Part shown: one piece after another, positions 47,336 through 55,472 of the stretch | Numbering within the stretch: position 1 is the first letter of the stretch | How the letters are laid out: the number at the start of each line of letters is the position of its first letter | DNA from: Herbaspirillum sp. alder98 | GTDB lineage: Bacteria; Pseudomonadota; Gammaproteobacteria; Burkholderiales; Burkholderiaceae_D | Assembly (NCBI RefSeq): GCF_020179755.1 | Contig: NZ_JAIUCY010000011.1 | Span: 62,001-126,000, forward strand | Length of the DNA stretch: 64,000 nt | Reading direction: 5' to 3' | Notes under the pieces: model-generated | Database searches by the model: none | Told to the model about the DNA's origin: nothing | Seen by the model: the letters and a program-made list of their open reading frames with translations, nothing else | Translations under genes and position numbers: made by a program

Positions 47336-48235
47336 ATGGACCGCCTGATCGCCATGCAGGTATTCGTCACCGTGGTCGATAGCGGCAGCCTGTCGGCAGC
47401 GGCCCAGCAGCTCGACCTGTCGCGCCCGGTGGTGTCGCGCTACGTGGCCGAACTGGAAGAGTGGGTGGGCGCGCGCTTGTTGCACCGGACCACGCGGCGG
47501 CTGTCGCTGACGCCGGCCGGCAACGAGATCCTGGCGCGCTGCCGGCAGATGCTGGTGCTGTCGGACGACATGCGGCATGCCGTCGATACCCCCGACGAGA
47601 CGCCGCGTGGCCTGCTGCGCATCACCTCCAGCACCTCCTTTACCCAGACCCAGCTGGTGCAGGCGGTGGTCGACTACGGTCGGCGCTATCCCGAGGTGGC
47701 GGTCGACCTGGTGGCGCTGGACCGCACCGTGAACCTGGTCGAGGAGCGGATCGACCTGGCCATCCGCATGACCACCCGGCTCGAACCCAACCTGATCGCC
47801 AGGAAGCTGACGGTATGCCACTCGGTCATCTGCGCCACACCGCAATACCTGGCGCGGCACGGCACGCCGACCCAGGTGGAAGACCTGGCGCTGCACAATT
47901 GCCTCACGCATTCGTATGTCGGCCGCAGCCTGTGGCAGTTCGAACCGCGTGGCGCCGGCGGGCGCGCAAGCTCGGTGGCGGTCGGCGGCAGCATCAGCGC
48001 CAATGAGGTGACGGTGTTGTTGCAGGCGGTGCTGGCCGGGGTCGGGGTGGGCCATATGCCGGCCTATTCGGTGGCGCCGTTATTGGCATCGGGCGAGCTG
48101 GTGGCGTTGCTGCCGGAGCATGAGCCGACCCAGCTGGGGATGTATGCGGTCTATGCGTCGCGCAAGCACATGCCGGCGACGCTGCGCACGATGGTGGATT
48201 TCCTGGCCGAGCGTTTTCGGGAGCAGCCTTTCTGA
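47336..48235 (+). CDS. LysR-family transcriptional regulator
   Basis: 299 residues. HTH at 1-60 (MDRLIAMQVFVTVVDSGSLSAAAQQLDLSRPVVSRYVAELEEWVG), then RLLHRTTRRLSLTPAGNEI and a substrate-binding co-inducer domain (LLRITSSTSFTQTQLVQAVVDYG onward). Belongs to the CrgA/AaeR-like branch. Earlier in-frame starts (47294, 47303) exist; MDRLIAMQVF is the family N-terminus. Target is unknown: the neighbouring MFS gene is upstream on the same strand. Confidence 0.9.
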   Translation: MDRLIAMQVFVTVVDSGSLSAAAQQLDLSRPVVSRYVAELEEWVGARLLHRTTRRLSLTPAGNEILARCRQMLVLSDDMRHAVDTPDETPRGLLRITSSTSFTQTQLVQAVVDYGRRYPEVAVDLVALDRTVNLVEERIDLAIRMTTRLEPNLIARKLTVCHSVICATPQYLARHGTPTQVEDLALHNCLTHSYVGRSLWQFEPRGAGGRASSVAVGGSISANEVTVLLQAVLAGVGVGHMPAYSVAPLLASGELVALLPEHEPTQLGMYAVYASRKHMPATLRTMVDFLAERFREQPF

Positions 48236-48242
48236 AAGGCGA

Positions 48243-48803
48243 TCAGGGCGTGATGCTGAGCAGCTTGTGCACCAGTTCCGAGGACGTGGCGGCGGCAAAT
48301 TTGCGCATCAGCCGGGCCCGGTGCATCTCGACCGTGCGCGGGCTCAGTTCGACCTGGCGCGCGATCAGCTTACTGGTCTTGCCTTCGACCAGCAATGCCG
48401 CGATCTCGCGCTCGCGGGGCGTCAGGCCCGGCGTGATCGGGCGCTTGGCGCTGACATCCTCGAAGGTCCAGATGCCGGCCGCATGCGGGTCGCCCTGCAC
48501 CAGCGAATGGCCGGTGACGTGGCACCAGAACATCTCGTCGGTGGAGCGCTTCATGATGCGCTCGTCCGAATAGAAGCCCTTTTCGTTCAGTATCGGCACC
48601 AGGCGTTGGCCGGTGCGTTCGAACTCGTCCGGCGTCGGATAGATCTCGAGGAAGGATTTCTTGCGCAGCGACTCGACCGGATAGCCGAACATCGCCGCCA
48701 TCGCCAGGTTACCCTGCTGGATGATGCGATTGTGGGAGATGCACATCCCGATCGGGGCGTGCATGAAGACCTGTTCGAAATCGATGGCAGGTAACGTGGT
48801 CAT
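48243..48803 (-). CDS. PAS-LuxR transcriptional regulator
   Basis: 186 residues: one PAS domain (about 8-115; FEQVFMHAPIGMCISHNRIIQQGNLAMAAMFGY; IWTFEDVSAKR) and a LuxR HTH (PGLTPREREIAALLVEGKTSKLIARQVELSPRTVEMHRARLMRKF). It has no receiver or autoinducer domain, so it probably senses a small ligand or redox cue directly. Start ATG 48803; TTG 48815 is an in-frame alternative. It diverges from scoAB over about 210 bp and is the natural candidate regulator of that operon. Confidence 0.87.
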   Translation of the reverse strand: MTTLPAIDFEQVFMHAPIGMCISHNRIIQQGNLAMAAMFGYPVESLRKKSFLEIYPTPDEFERTGQRLVPILNEKGFYSDERIMKRSTDEMFWCHVTGHSLVQGDPHAAGIWTFEDVSAKRPITPGLTPREREIAALLVEGKTSKLIARQVELSPRTVEMHRARLMRKFAAATSSELVHKLLSITP

Positions 48804-49013
48804 GGTAGGCGGCAAGATGCTGGGGTCCCTCGAGCCTGGCGGGCGCGATATGCTGCAGTGCGCCAGGTAGTTTTACCGTATTGTATGGCCTATTTCGCTG
48901 ACCTATGATGATTGGCGCTTTTTAGTGATGATGCTCGGAGAACGCTTCGTCGGCACGGTCGATCGTCGACCGCTGTAGCGGCGGGGTGCGTCGCAAGAGC
49001 CGAAAGGAGACTC

Positions 49014-49715
49014 GTGAACAAAGTTTATCCCGACGCGGCCACCGCGTTGAAAGACATCGTCAAGGACGGTCAGACCATCGCCGTCGGCGGCTTTGGCCTG
49101 TGTGGCATTCCCGAAGCACTGATCGCGGCCCTGCGCGATTCGGGGGTGCAGAACCTGACCGCCATTTCCAACAACGCCGGCGTCGACGGCTTTGGCCTGG
49201 GCCAGTTGCTCAATACGCGCCAGATCAAGAAGATGATCGCCTCCTACGTGGGCGAGAACAAGGAATTCGAACGGCAATACCTGGCCGGCGAACTGGAACT
49301 CGAATTTACCCCGCAAGGCACCCTGGCCGAGAAACTGCGCGCCGGCGGCGCCGGCATCCCGGCCTTCTTCACCAAGACCGGCGTGGGCACGCTGGTGGCC
49401 GAAGGCAAGGAAGTGCGCGACTTCGATGGCGCCACCTATGTGATGGAACGTGCGCTGGTGGCCGACGTCTCGCTGGTCAAGGCCCAGAAGGCCGACCGTG
49501 CCGGCAACCTGGTGTTCAACAAGACGGCGCGCAACTTCAATCCCAACGTGGCGATGGCCGGCAAGATCACGGTGGTCGAGGTGGAAGAGCTGGTCGAAGT
49601 GGGTCAGCTCGATCCGGACCAGATCCATACCGCAGGCATCTTCGTGCATCGCATCGTGGTCAATGCCACGCCCGAGAAGCGCATCGAACAACGCACCATC
49701 AGCGCGGCCAAATAA
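49014..49715 (+). CDS. scoA: succinyl-CoA:3-ketoacid CoA-transferase subunit A (GTG start)
   Basis: 233-residue alpha subunit of a 3-oxoacid CoA-transferase, moving CoA from succinyl-CoA to acetoacetate. [38 protein letters not shown] is the glycine-rich CoA-binding start; [17 protein letters not shown] and [17 protein letters not shown] are conserved. GTG 49014 is preceded by AAGGAG and begins the family N-terminus. Subunit B follows 11 bases later. Confidence 0.94.
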   Translation: MNKVYPDAATALKDIVKDGQTIAVGGFGLCGIPEALIAALRDSGVQNLTAISNNAGVDGFGLGQLLNTRQIKKMIASYVGENKEFERQYLAGELELEFTPQGTLAEKLRAGGAGIPAFFTKTGVGTLVAEGKEVRDFDGATYVMERALVADVSLVKAQKADRAGNLVFNKTARNFNPNVAMAGKITVVEVEELVEVGQLDPDQIHTAGIFVHRIVVNATPEKRIEQRTISAAK

Positions 49716-49726
49716 GGGAGAAGAAC

Positions 49727-50377
49727 ATGGCATGGACCAGAGATGAAATGGCCGCGCGCGCGGCCAAGGAACTGCAGGACGGCTTCTACGTCAACCTCGG
49801 TATCGGCTTGCCCACCCTGGTGGCGAACCACGTACCGAACGACATCGAGGTGTGGTTGCAGTCCGAGAACGGCTTGCTGGGTATCGGCCCGTTTCCGACC
49901 GAAGATCAGGTCGATCCCGACCTGATCAACGCCGGCAAGCAGACCGTGACCACCATCCCGGGCTCGTCCTTCTTCAGCTCGGCCGATTCGTTCGGCATGA
50001 TTCGCGGCGGCAAGATCAATATCGCGATCCTGGGCGCGATGCAGGTATCGGGCAACGGCGACCTGGCCAACTGGATGATTCCGGGCAAGATGGTCAAGGG
50101 CATGGGCGGTGCGATGGACCTGGTGGCCGGCGTCGGCCGGGTGGTGGTCCTGATGGAGCACGTGGCCAAGGCCAAGGACGGCAGCACATCCAGGAAAATC
50201 CTCAAGGAATGCAATCTGCCACTGACCGGCGTTGGCGTGGTCAATCGCATCATCACCGACCTGGGCGTAATCGACGTCACGCCGAACGGCTTGAAGCTGA
50301 TCGAACTGGCCACCGGCGTGAGCAAGGAAGAAGTGATCGAGAAGACCGAAGCGGCACTGGATGTCAGCGCGGTCTAG
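49727..50377 (+). CDS. scoB: succinyl-CoA:3-ketoacid CoA-transferase subunit B
   Basis: 216-residue beta subunit. The catalytic glutamate is in [16 protein letters not shown] (SENGLLG motif, near residue 46). [30 protein letters not shown] and the following [19 protein letters not shown] are typical. It completes the transferase, which would use acetoacetate from leucine or ketone-body breakdown, linking metabolically (not physically) with the liu operon. Terminator follows. Confidence 0.95.
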   Translation: MAWTRDEMAARAAKELQDGFYVNLGIGLPTLVANHVPNDIEVWLQSENGLLGIGPFPTEDQVDPDLINAGKQTVTTIPGSSFFSSADSFGMIRGGKINIAILGAMQVSGNGDLANWMIPGKMVKGMGGAMDLVAGVGRVVVLMEHVAKAKDGSTSRKILKECNLPLTGVGVVNRIITDLGVIDVTPNGLKLIELATGVSKEEVIEKTEAALDVSAV

Positions 50378-50405
50378 GCACTAGCCGGTAGCAGGAAATC
50401 CGCCG

Positions 50406-50436
50406 AAAGGGCGTCGGGAAACCGACGCCCTTTTTG
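50406..50436 (+). terminator. rho-independent terminator after scoB
   Basis: AAAGGGCGTCGG (50406-50417), loop GAAA, then CCGACGCCCTTT and further T: a strong 12-bp stem with a T-run. Confidence 0.93.
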
Positions 50437-50487
50437 CATTTGCGCCGCCGATGCCGTCCCGTTGTTGTCGCCTGGCCGCGAACCCGC

Positions 50488-50515
50488 TTGACAGTCGTCA
50501 AGTTACTTTTATAAT
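50488..50515 (+). promoter_or_regulatory. sigma-70 promoter of the SDR-HxlR operon
   Basis: Consensus TTGACA (50488-50493) and consensus TATAAT (50510-50515) with a 16-bp spacer, a very strong promoter for this region. Confidence 0.85.
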
Positions 50516-50542
50516 GATAGTAACTACCATGATGGAAGTAAC
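50501..50542. promoter_or_regulatory. probable HxlR operator overlapping the -10 box
   Basis: AGTTAC (50501-50506) and GTAACT (50520-50525) form an inverted repeat around the TATAAT, and AAGTAAC recurs at 50536-50542. The segment 50501-50522 matches 54311-54332 at 18 of 22 positions. Its location predicts repression by blocking RNA polymerase. Confidence 0.7.
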
Positions 50543-50582
50543 CCCCCGGAACGTTCCGGATCACCGACCACAAAGGACAGCA

Positions 50583-51389
50583 ATGAACCAGCAGACCAAC
50601 CTGGGCACCGCCCTCATCACCGGCGCCTCGGCCGGCATCGGCGCCACTTATGCGCAACGCCTGGCCGCACGCGGCCATGACCTGATTCTGGTGGCGCGCG
50701 ATGCCGCCCGCCTGCAACAACTGGCAGAGCAACTCAAAGCGCGTCATGGCGTGCAGGTCGAGGTATTGCCGGCCGACCTCACCAAACGTGCCGATCTGCT
50801 GACCGTCGAACAACGCCTGCGCACCGATGCCGCCATCACGCTGCTGCTCAACAACGCCGGCATGGCGGTGCAGGGGCAACTGATCGACACCGATATCGAC
50901 CGCGTCGAATCGATGATCCAGCTCAACGTGATCTCGGTCACCCGCCTGGCCGCCGCCGCTGCCGCGGCCTTCGGTGGGCGCGGCAGCGGCACCATCATCA
51001 ACATCGCCTCGGTGCTGGCGCTGGCGCCCGAACTGTTCAACGGCGTCTACAGCGGCACCAAGGCCTATGTGCTGAACCTGAGCCAGTCGATGCAGCAGGA
51101 ACTGGCCCCGCGTGGCGTGCGCGTGCAGGCCGTGCTGCCGGGCGCGACCCGCACCGAGATCTGGGACCGCGCCGGCGGCAGCGTCGACGACTTGCCCGCC
51201 GAGATGCTGATGGAAGTCGGCGACCTGGTCGACGCTGCCCTGTCGGGCCTCGACCAGGGCGAACTGGTGACCATTCCGTCGCTGCCCGCGCGCGCCGACT
51301 GGGATGCGCTGCAGGCCGCACGTCAGGCGCTGGGACCGAACCTGTCGCGCAACCGTCCCGCAGATCGCTATCTCGTCCATGCCGGCTAA
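50583..51389 (+). CDS. short-chain dehydrogenase/reductase
   Basis: 268-residue classical SDR: cofactor loop LITGASAGIGATYAQRLA, NNAG as LLLNNAGMAVQGQ, catalytic Ser in INIASVLALAPE and YxxxK in NGVYSGTKAYVLNL. Substrate unknown, likely a carbonyl compound. Start at MNQQTNLG with AAAGGACA upstream. It overlaps the HxlR regulator by 11 bases and is driven by the strong promoter at 50488. Confidence 0.93.
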   Translation: MNQQTNLGTALITGASAGIGATYAQRLAARGHDLILVARDAARLQQLAEQLKARHGVQVEVLPADLTKRADLLTVEQRLRTDAAITLLLNNAGMAVQGQLIDTDIDRVESMIQLNVISVTRLAAAAAAAFGGRGSGTIINIASVLALAPELFNGVYSGTKAYVLNLSQSMQQELAPRGVRVQAVLPGATRTEIWDRAGGSVDDLPAEMLMEVGDLVDAALSGLDQGELVTIPSLPARADWDALQAARQALGPNLSRNRPADRYLVHAG

Positions 51390-51726
51390 GCCTGCCAGTC
51401 CCGTCGTGGCCGCCGCCGATTGTCCGGTGGCGGCCACACTGCAACTGGTGGGGGAAGGGTGGACCGTGCTGATCGTGCGCGACGCCCTGCGCGGCAGCAC
51501 CCGCTTCGAGCAGTTCCGGCGCAACCTGGGGATTTCTCCGGCGATCCTGGCCCGGCGCCTGCAGACCATGGTCGCCGCCGGCGTCATGCAGCGGCGGCCC
51601 TACCAGCAACATCCTCCACGCGACGAATATCTGCTGACCGAGTCCGGCCGTGCATTGCAGCCCTTGCTGGCGGCGATGCGCCAGTGGGGCGAGCGCTATT
51701 TGTGCGCGCCCGACGCGCTATCGTGA
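51379..51726 (+). CDS. HxlR-family transcriptional regulator
   Basis: 115-residue winged-helix protein: CPVAATLQLVGEGWTVLIVRDALRGSTRFEQFRRNLGISPAILARRLQTMVAAGVMQRRPY and YLLTESGRALQPLLAAMRQWGERY. The N-terminal Cys (DCPVAA) is the position used as a redox or electrophile sensor in several HxlR regulators (YodB, HypR, QorR), and a second Cys (LCAP) is near the end. Overlap with the SDR gene implies autoregulation through the operator at 50501-50542. Confidence 0.9.
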   Translation: MPAKPASPVVAAADCPVAATLQLVGEGWTVLIVRDALRGSTRFEQFRRNLGISPAILARRLQTMVAAGVMQRRPYQQHPPRDEYLLTESGRALQPLLAAMRQWGERYLCAPDALS

Positions 51727-51767
51727 ATGCGGCCACAATAGCGGCAGCCAACCCCAAGGAGAACGGG

Positions 51768-52712
51768 ATGAAGATCCTGATAGTAGGCGCCGGCGCTGTC
51801 GGCGGATATTTCGGTGCGCGTCTGCACGCGGCCGGTCGCGATGTCAGCTTCCTGGTGCGCCCGCGGCGCGCCGCGTTATTGCGTGAACATGGCCTGCGGG
51901 TGCGCAGCCCCTCGGGCGAGCTCGACCTGACCGACGTCAAGCTGGTCGACAGTGCCGGCCTGCAGGCGCAATACGATCTGGTGATCCTCAGCAGCAAGGC
52001 CTATGACCTGGATGATGCGGTAGCCTCGATGGCGGCGGCGGCGGTCGGTCCCGGCACGGCGATCCTGCCGCTGCTCAATGGCATGCAGCACCTTGATGTA
52101 CTGGCGCGTCGATTCGGCAGCGAGGCGGTGCTGGGCGGTCAATGCGTCATCGCCAGCACGCTCGATGCCGATGGCGTCATCCGGCACCTCAACAGTTACG
52201 CCGGCCTGACCTTCGGCGAACTCGCCGGCGGCAGCAGCGAGCGTACGCGCCGGTTGGAGCAGGCGTTGACCGTGGAGGGGTTCGAGCTCAGGCAGAGCGA
52301 TGACATCCTGCAGGCGATGTGGGAAAAATGGACCATGCTGGCGACCCTGGCCAGCGCCACCTCGCTGATGCGCGCCAGCATCGGCGACATCCTGCAAGGA
52401 CCCGGCGGCCTGGCCTTCATCGAAGGTGTGCTGGCCGAATGCGCGGGCGTGGCCGAATTGGAAGGACATCGCCCGGGCGAGAGCTTTTATCACCGCACGC
52501 GCGGCATGCTCACCGAACACGGCTCGACGCTGACGGCTTCGATGTTTCGCGACATCGGCAATGGCAACCGGATCGAAGCCGACCATATCGTCGGCGACCT
52601 GATTCGTCGCGGTGAAGCCAAGGGCGCCAAGACCACGTTGCTGCAACTGGCCTACCTGCATCTGAAGGCGTATGAGGCGCAGCGCGAGCGGGTCGATCAA
52701 GCCCCTCACTGA
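51768..52712 (+). CDS. panE: 2-dehydropantoate 2-reductase family protein
   Basis: 314 residues. NADPH-binding GAGAVGGYFGARLHAAGRDV, then LSSKAYDLDDA, LLNGMQHLDVL and the catalytic Lys region MWEKWTMLATLASATSLMRAS. Consistent with ketopantoate reduction in pantothenate synthesis, though paralogs in accessory operons often have other substrates. AAGGAG stands before ATG 51768, 41 bp after the regulator, so it may be the third gene of the SDR-HxlR operon. Confidence 0.85.
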   Translation: MKILIVGAGAVGGYFGARLHAAGRDVSFLVRPRRAALLREHGLRVRSPSGELDLTDVKLVDSAGLQAQYDLVILSSKAYDLDDAVASMAAAAVGPGTAILPLLNGMQHLDVLARRFGSEAVLGGQCVIASTLDADGVIRHLNSYAGLTFGELAGGSSERTRRLEQALTVEGFELRQSDDILQAMWEKWTMLATLASATSLMRASIGDILQGPGGLAFIEGVLAECAGVAELEGHRPGESFYHRTRGMLTEHGSTLTASMFRDIGNGNRIEADHIVGDLIRRGEAKGAKTTLLQLAYLHLKAYEAQRERVDQAPH

Positions 52713-52749
52713 GTCGGTGTCTTGCGTACCTCCCGCAGGCGCAACGCAA

Positions 52750-52834
52750 GACGCTGGGTCCTGACTTTCGTCAGGACGACGGAAGTTCAGTCATAAGTTT
52801 TCCGTCGTACCGGCGCAGGCCGGTACCCAGCGTC
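52750..52834. repeat. REP-like composite palindrome
   Basis: GACGCTGGGT (52750-52759) is mirrored exactly by ACCCAGCGTC (52825-52834). Nested inside are GTCCTGAC/GTCAGGAC (52758-52777), GACGGAA/TTCCGTC and GTACCGGC/GCCGGTAC hairpins. It lies between the convergent panE and outer-membrane factor genes. Confidence 0.8.
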
Positions 52835-52846
52835 AGCAAGGCATCG

Positions 52847-54295
52847 TCACCATCCCCCACCCATGGCCCGAAAAAGTCCCACCGCCGCCCGCGCATTGTC
52901 GGCGTGCACCTGCGCCATCTGGTCCTGGGCGGCAATCAGCAGGCGATCTTCGGTGAGCACCTCTGCCAGGCTCGATAGCCCACCCTTATAGGCATCTTCG
53001 GCATTGCCGCGCGCCTGCTGCTGCGCGTGCACCTGCTGGGCAAGATCGCGCGACTGCTGCTCAAGCTGCAGCAGCACCACCACCGCATTCTCGACGTCCT
53101 CGGTGGCGCGCAGCATGCTGTGCCGATAGTTCGCCAGCGCCTCCGCATTGACTCCTCTGGCGCGGGCGATTTCGGCATCGATGCGGCCGAAGTCGAACAG
53201 CCGCCAGCGCAGTCCCAACCCGCCCTGCGCCTGCAGGCTGTCGGCCGTGAACAGTCCGGCCGCCCCCAGGCTCTGGACGCCCGCCAGCGCCGACAGCGAC
53301 AGTTGCGGATAACGCGCCGCCTCGGCCACGCCGATGCGCGCGCTGGACGCCGCCAGACGTCGTTCGGCGGCGATCACATCTGGTCGCCGCCGCATCAGTT
53401 CGGCGCTGCCGGTGGCCACCGCAATGGCTGGCACCACGGCATCGACGCCCGGCTGGCCCAGTCGCGTCGCGAACGTGCCCGGCTGCACACCCAGTAATAC
53501 ATCGAGCCGATTCGACTGGCGTTCAAGCTCGATGCGGAGCGGCGGCAATGTCGCCCGCGCCTGCGCCAGTCGTGCCTGCGCCTGCGCTACTTCGCCCTGG
53601 CTGGCCAGGCCGTCATGCAGGCGCAGTTGCACCAGGTCGCCCAGGTCGGCGCTGGCGCGCACCTGTCGCAGCGCCAGTGCAAGCCGGGCTTGCGCGGCGC
53701 GAATCCGGAAGTAGGCGTCCGCCGTTTCAGCCGCGACCGTCACCCGCACGCCAGCCTGCATCGCCTGCGTCGCTTCCAGTTCGGCGTCGGCGGCCTGGGC
53801 GCCACGCTGGATGGCGCCGGCCAGGTCCAGCTCCCAGCTGGCGCCGCCGTCCAGTTCGAACAGGTTCTGGTTGCGCTCGTATCCGGGCAAGGTGCTGGCG
53901 ATGCGTCCCAATGGGCTGTGCAGTGACTGGTGGTTGCGCGCGGCCTGGCCGGTGAGATCACCCTGCGGCAGGCCACGGGCGCCCGCCAGTTGCGCCACCG
54001 CACGCGCCTGCTCGACGCGTGCCATGGCAGCGGCCAGGTCGAGGTTCTGCGCCAGTGCACGCGTGACGATGTCGGATAGCTGCGCGTCGCCAAAGCCTTC
54101 CCACCAACGCTCCAGCGGCGGCATGGGCGTGGCGGTGGCGCGCTGCGCCAGTTGCGGGGCATGACGCAAAGGCGCGTCCTGGTAGTCGGGGCGATGGTAA
54201 TCCGGACCGCTGCTGCACGCTGCCAGCAGCATGGCGCCAACCAGCGCCGCAGTCAGTGCGCGCAGGGAAGAAGGGCGAGGGTGTTCGATGGTCAT
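52847..54295 (-). CDS. efflux outer-membrane factor (NodT/OprM family lipoprotein)
   Basis: 482 residues. Signal peptide with lipobox LLAACSS; mature N-terminus GPDYHRPDY is typical of OprM-like channels. Two OEP repeats with long helices (LAAAMARVEQARAVAQLAGARG; then LRWRLFDFGRIDAEIARARG and NAVVVLLQLEQQ) form the trimeric tunnel. It diverges from the adaptor-pump genes across the shared operator region, giving all three parts of an EmrAB-TolC-like exporter. Start at MTIEHPRPSS (54295). Confidence 0.92.
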   Translation of the reverse strand: MTIEHPRPSSLRALTAALVGAMLLAACSSGPDYHRPDYQDAPLRHAPQLAQRATATPMPPLERWWEGFGDAQLSDIVTRALAQNLDLAAAMARVEQARAVAQLAGARGLPQGDLTGQAARNHQSLHSPLGRIASTLPGYERNQNLFELDGGASWELDLAGAIQRGAQAADAELEATQAMQAGVRVTVAAETADAYFRIRAAQARLALALRQVRASADLGDLVQLRLHDGLASQGEVAQAQARLAQARATLPPLRIELERQSNRLDVLLGVQPGTFATRLGQPGVDAVVPAIAVATGSAELMRRRPDVIAAERRLAASSARIGVAEAARYPQLSLSALAGVQSLGAAGLFTADSLQAQGGLGLRWRLFDFGRIDAEIARARGVNAEALANYRHSMLRATEDVENAVVVLLQLEQQSRDLAQQVHAQQQARGNAEDAYKGGLSSLAEVLTEDRLLIAAQDQMAQVHADNARAAVGLFRAMGGGW

Positions 54296-54310
54296 GAGCG
54301 TGATCCGCCA

Positions 54311-54367
54311 AGTTACTTGCAAAATGATAGTGTCAAGTTTAAACTCACTATCGTTTTGAAAGCAACT
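54311..54367. promoter_or_regulatory. double inverted operator in the efflux divergent promoter
   Basis: Positions 54311-54332 and the reverse complement of 54346-54367 match at 19 of 22 bases, separated by 13 bases that include the palindrome GTTTAAAC. The same element occurs at the SDR promoter (50501-50522). For the plus strand, TTGCAA (54317-54322) and TAAACT (54340-54345) with a 17-bp gap may be the adaptor-gene promoter. Confidence 0.7.
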
Positions 54368-54399
54368 CCTATCTTTTCATCCCACAGGTAACCGACACC

Positions 54400-55470
54400 A
54401 TGAGCACCCAGACCACTTCCACCTCACCGACGCCGCGCCGCACCGGCTGGCTGAAAATCCTGTTGTTGACGCTGGTGGTGATCGCGCTTGTGGCATGGGG
54501 CGTGCATTGGTTCAGCATCGGGCGTCATGTCGAGAGCACCGACGATGCCTATGTCGGCGGCGACATCACCGTGATCGCGCCCAAGGTGGCCGGCAATATC
54601 GACGCCGTGCTGGTGCAGGACAACCAGGCCGTGCGTGCCGGCGAGCTGCTGGTGAAGCTGGACCAGCGCGACTTCCTGGCGGCGTTGGCGCGGGCCCGCG
54701 CGGCGGTCGCGGCGCAGCAGGCGGCGCTGGTCAATGCCGATGCCGAGCGTCGCCTGCAGGAGTCGGTCATCGAGCAGGGGCGCGCCGGCGTCAGCGCTGC
54801 CGACACCGAAACCGCGCGCAGCCGCGACGACTGGCAGCGCTATCAGAACCTGGTGGCGAAGTCGGCGGTGTCGCTGCAGAGCGCCCAGCGCGCCGATGCC
54901 GATTATCGCCAGGCGCAGGCCAACGGCCTGAAGGCGCAGGCGGCATTGGCGGCTACCCGGCGCCAGCAGGACGTGATCGCCGCGCGCCGCCAGCAGATCG
55001 AGGCCGCCTTGCAGCAGGCGCAGGCTGACCTGCAACTGGCGCAACTGAACCTGGCCTATACCGAGTTGCGCGCACCGGTCGATGGCGTGGTCGGCAATCG
55101 GCGTGCACGGCCTGGCGCCTATGCCAACCTCGGGGCGCAGTTGTTGTCGGTGGTGCCGGCGCAGGGTTTGTGGGTGGACGCCAATTTCAAGGAAAGCCAG
55201 ATCGCTCACCTGCGTGCGGGCCAGGAGGTGGTGATCAAGGCCGACGTGCTGCCCGGCGAACGGTTCAGCGGCCATGTGGTGAGCCTGGCCCCGGCCACCG
55301 GCGCCCAGTTCAGCGTGCTGCCGGCAGAAAATGCTACCGGCAATTTCACCAAGATTGTCCAGCGGGTGCCGGTGCGCATTGCCCTCGATGGCGAATCATC
55401 GCGCCTGGGGCGGTTGCGGCCCGGCCTGTCGGTGACCGCCGATGTCGACCTGCGCGATAGCCGGAGCTGA
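54400..55470 (+). CDS. HlyD/EmrA-type membrane fusion protein
   Basis: 356 residues. One N-terminal membrane helix (ILLLTLVVIALVAWGV), biotinyl-lipoyl halves (ESTDDAYVGGDITVIAPKVAGNI and LNLAYTELRAPVDGVVGNRRARPG), a long alpha-helical hairpin between them (about residues 95-215) and a C-terminal beta-barrel (GLWVDANFKESQIAHLRAGQEV). It connects the inner-membrane MFS pump to the outer-membrane factor. The pump gene starts two bases after its stop. Confidence 0.94.
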   Translation: MSTQTTSTSPTPRRTGWLKILLLTLVVIALVAWGVHWFSIGRHVESTDDAYVGGDITVIAPKVAGNIDAVLVQDNQAVRAGELLVKLDQRDFLAALARARAAVAAQQAALVNADAERRLQESVIEQGRAGVSAADTETARSRDDWQRYQNLVAKSAVSLQSAQRADADYRQAQANGLKAQAALAATRRQQDVIAARRQQIEAALQQAQADLQLAQLNLAYTELRAPVDGVVGNRRARPGAYANLGAQLLSVVPAQGLWVDANFKESQIAHLRAGQEVVIKADVLPGERFSGHVVSLAPATGAQFSVLPAENATGNFTKIVQRVPVRIALDGESSRLGRLRPGLSVTADVDLRDSRS

Positions 55471-55472
55471 AC

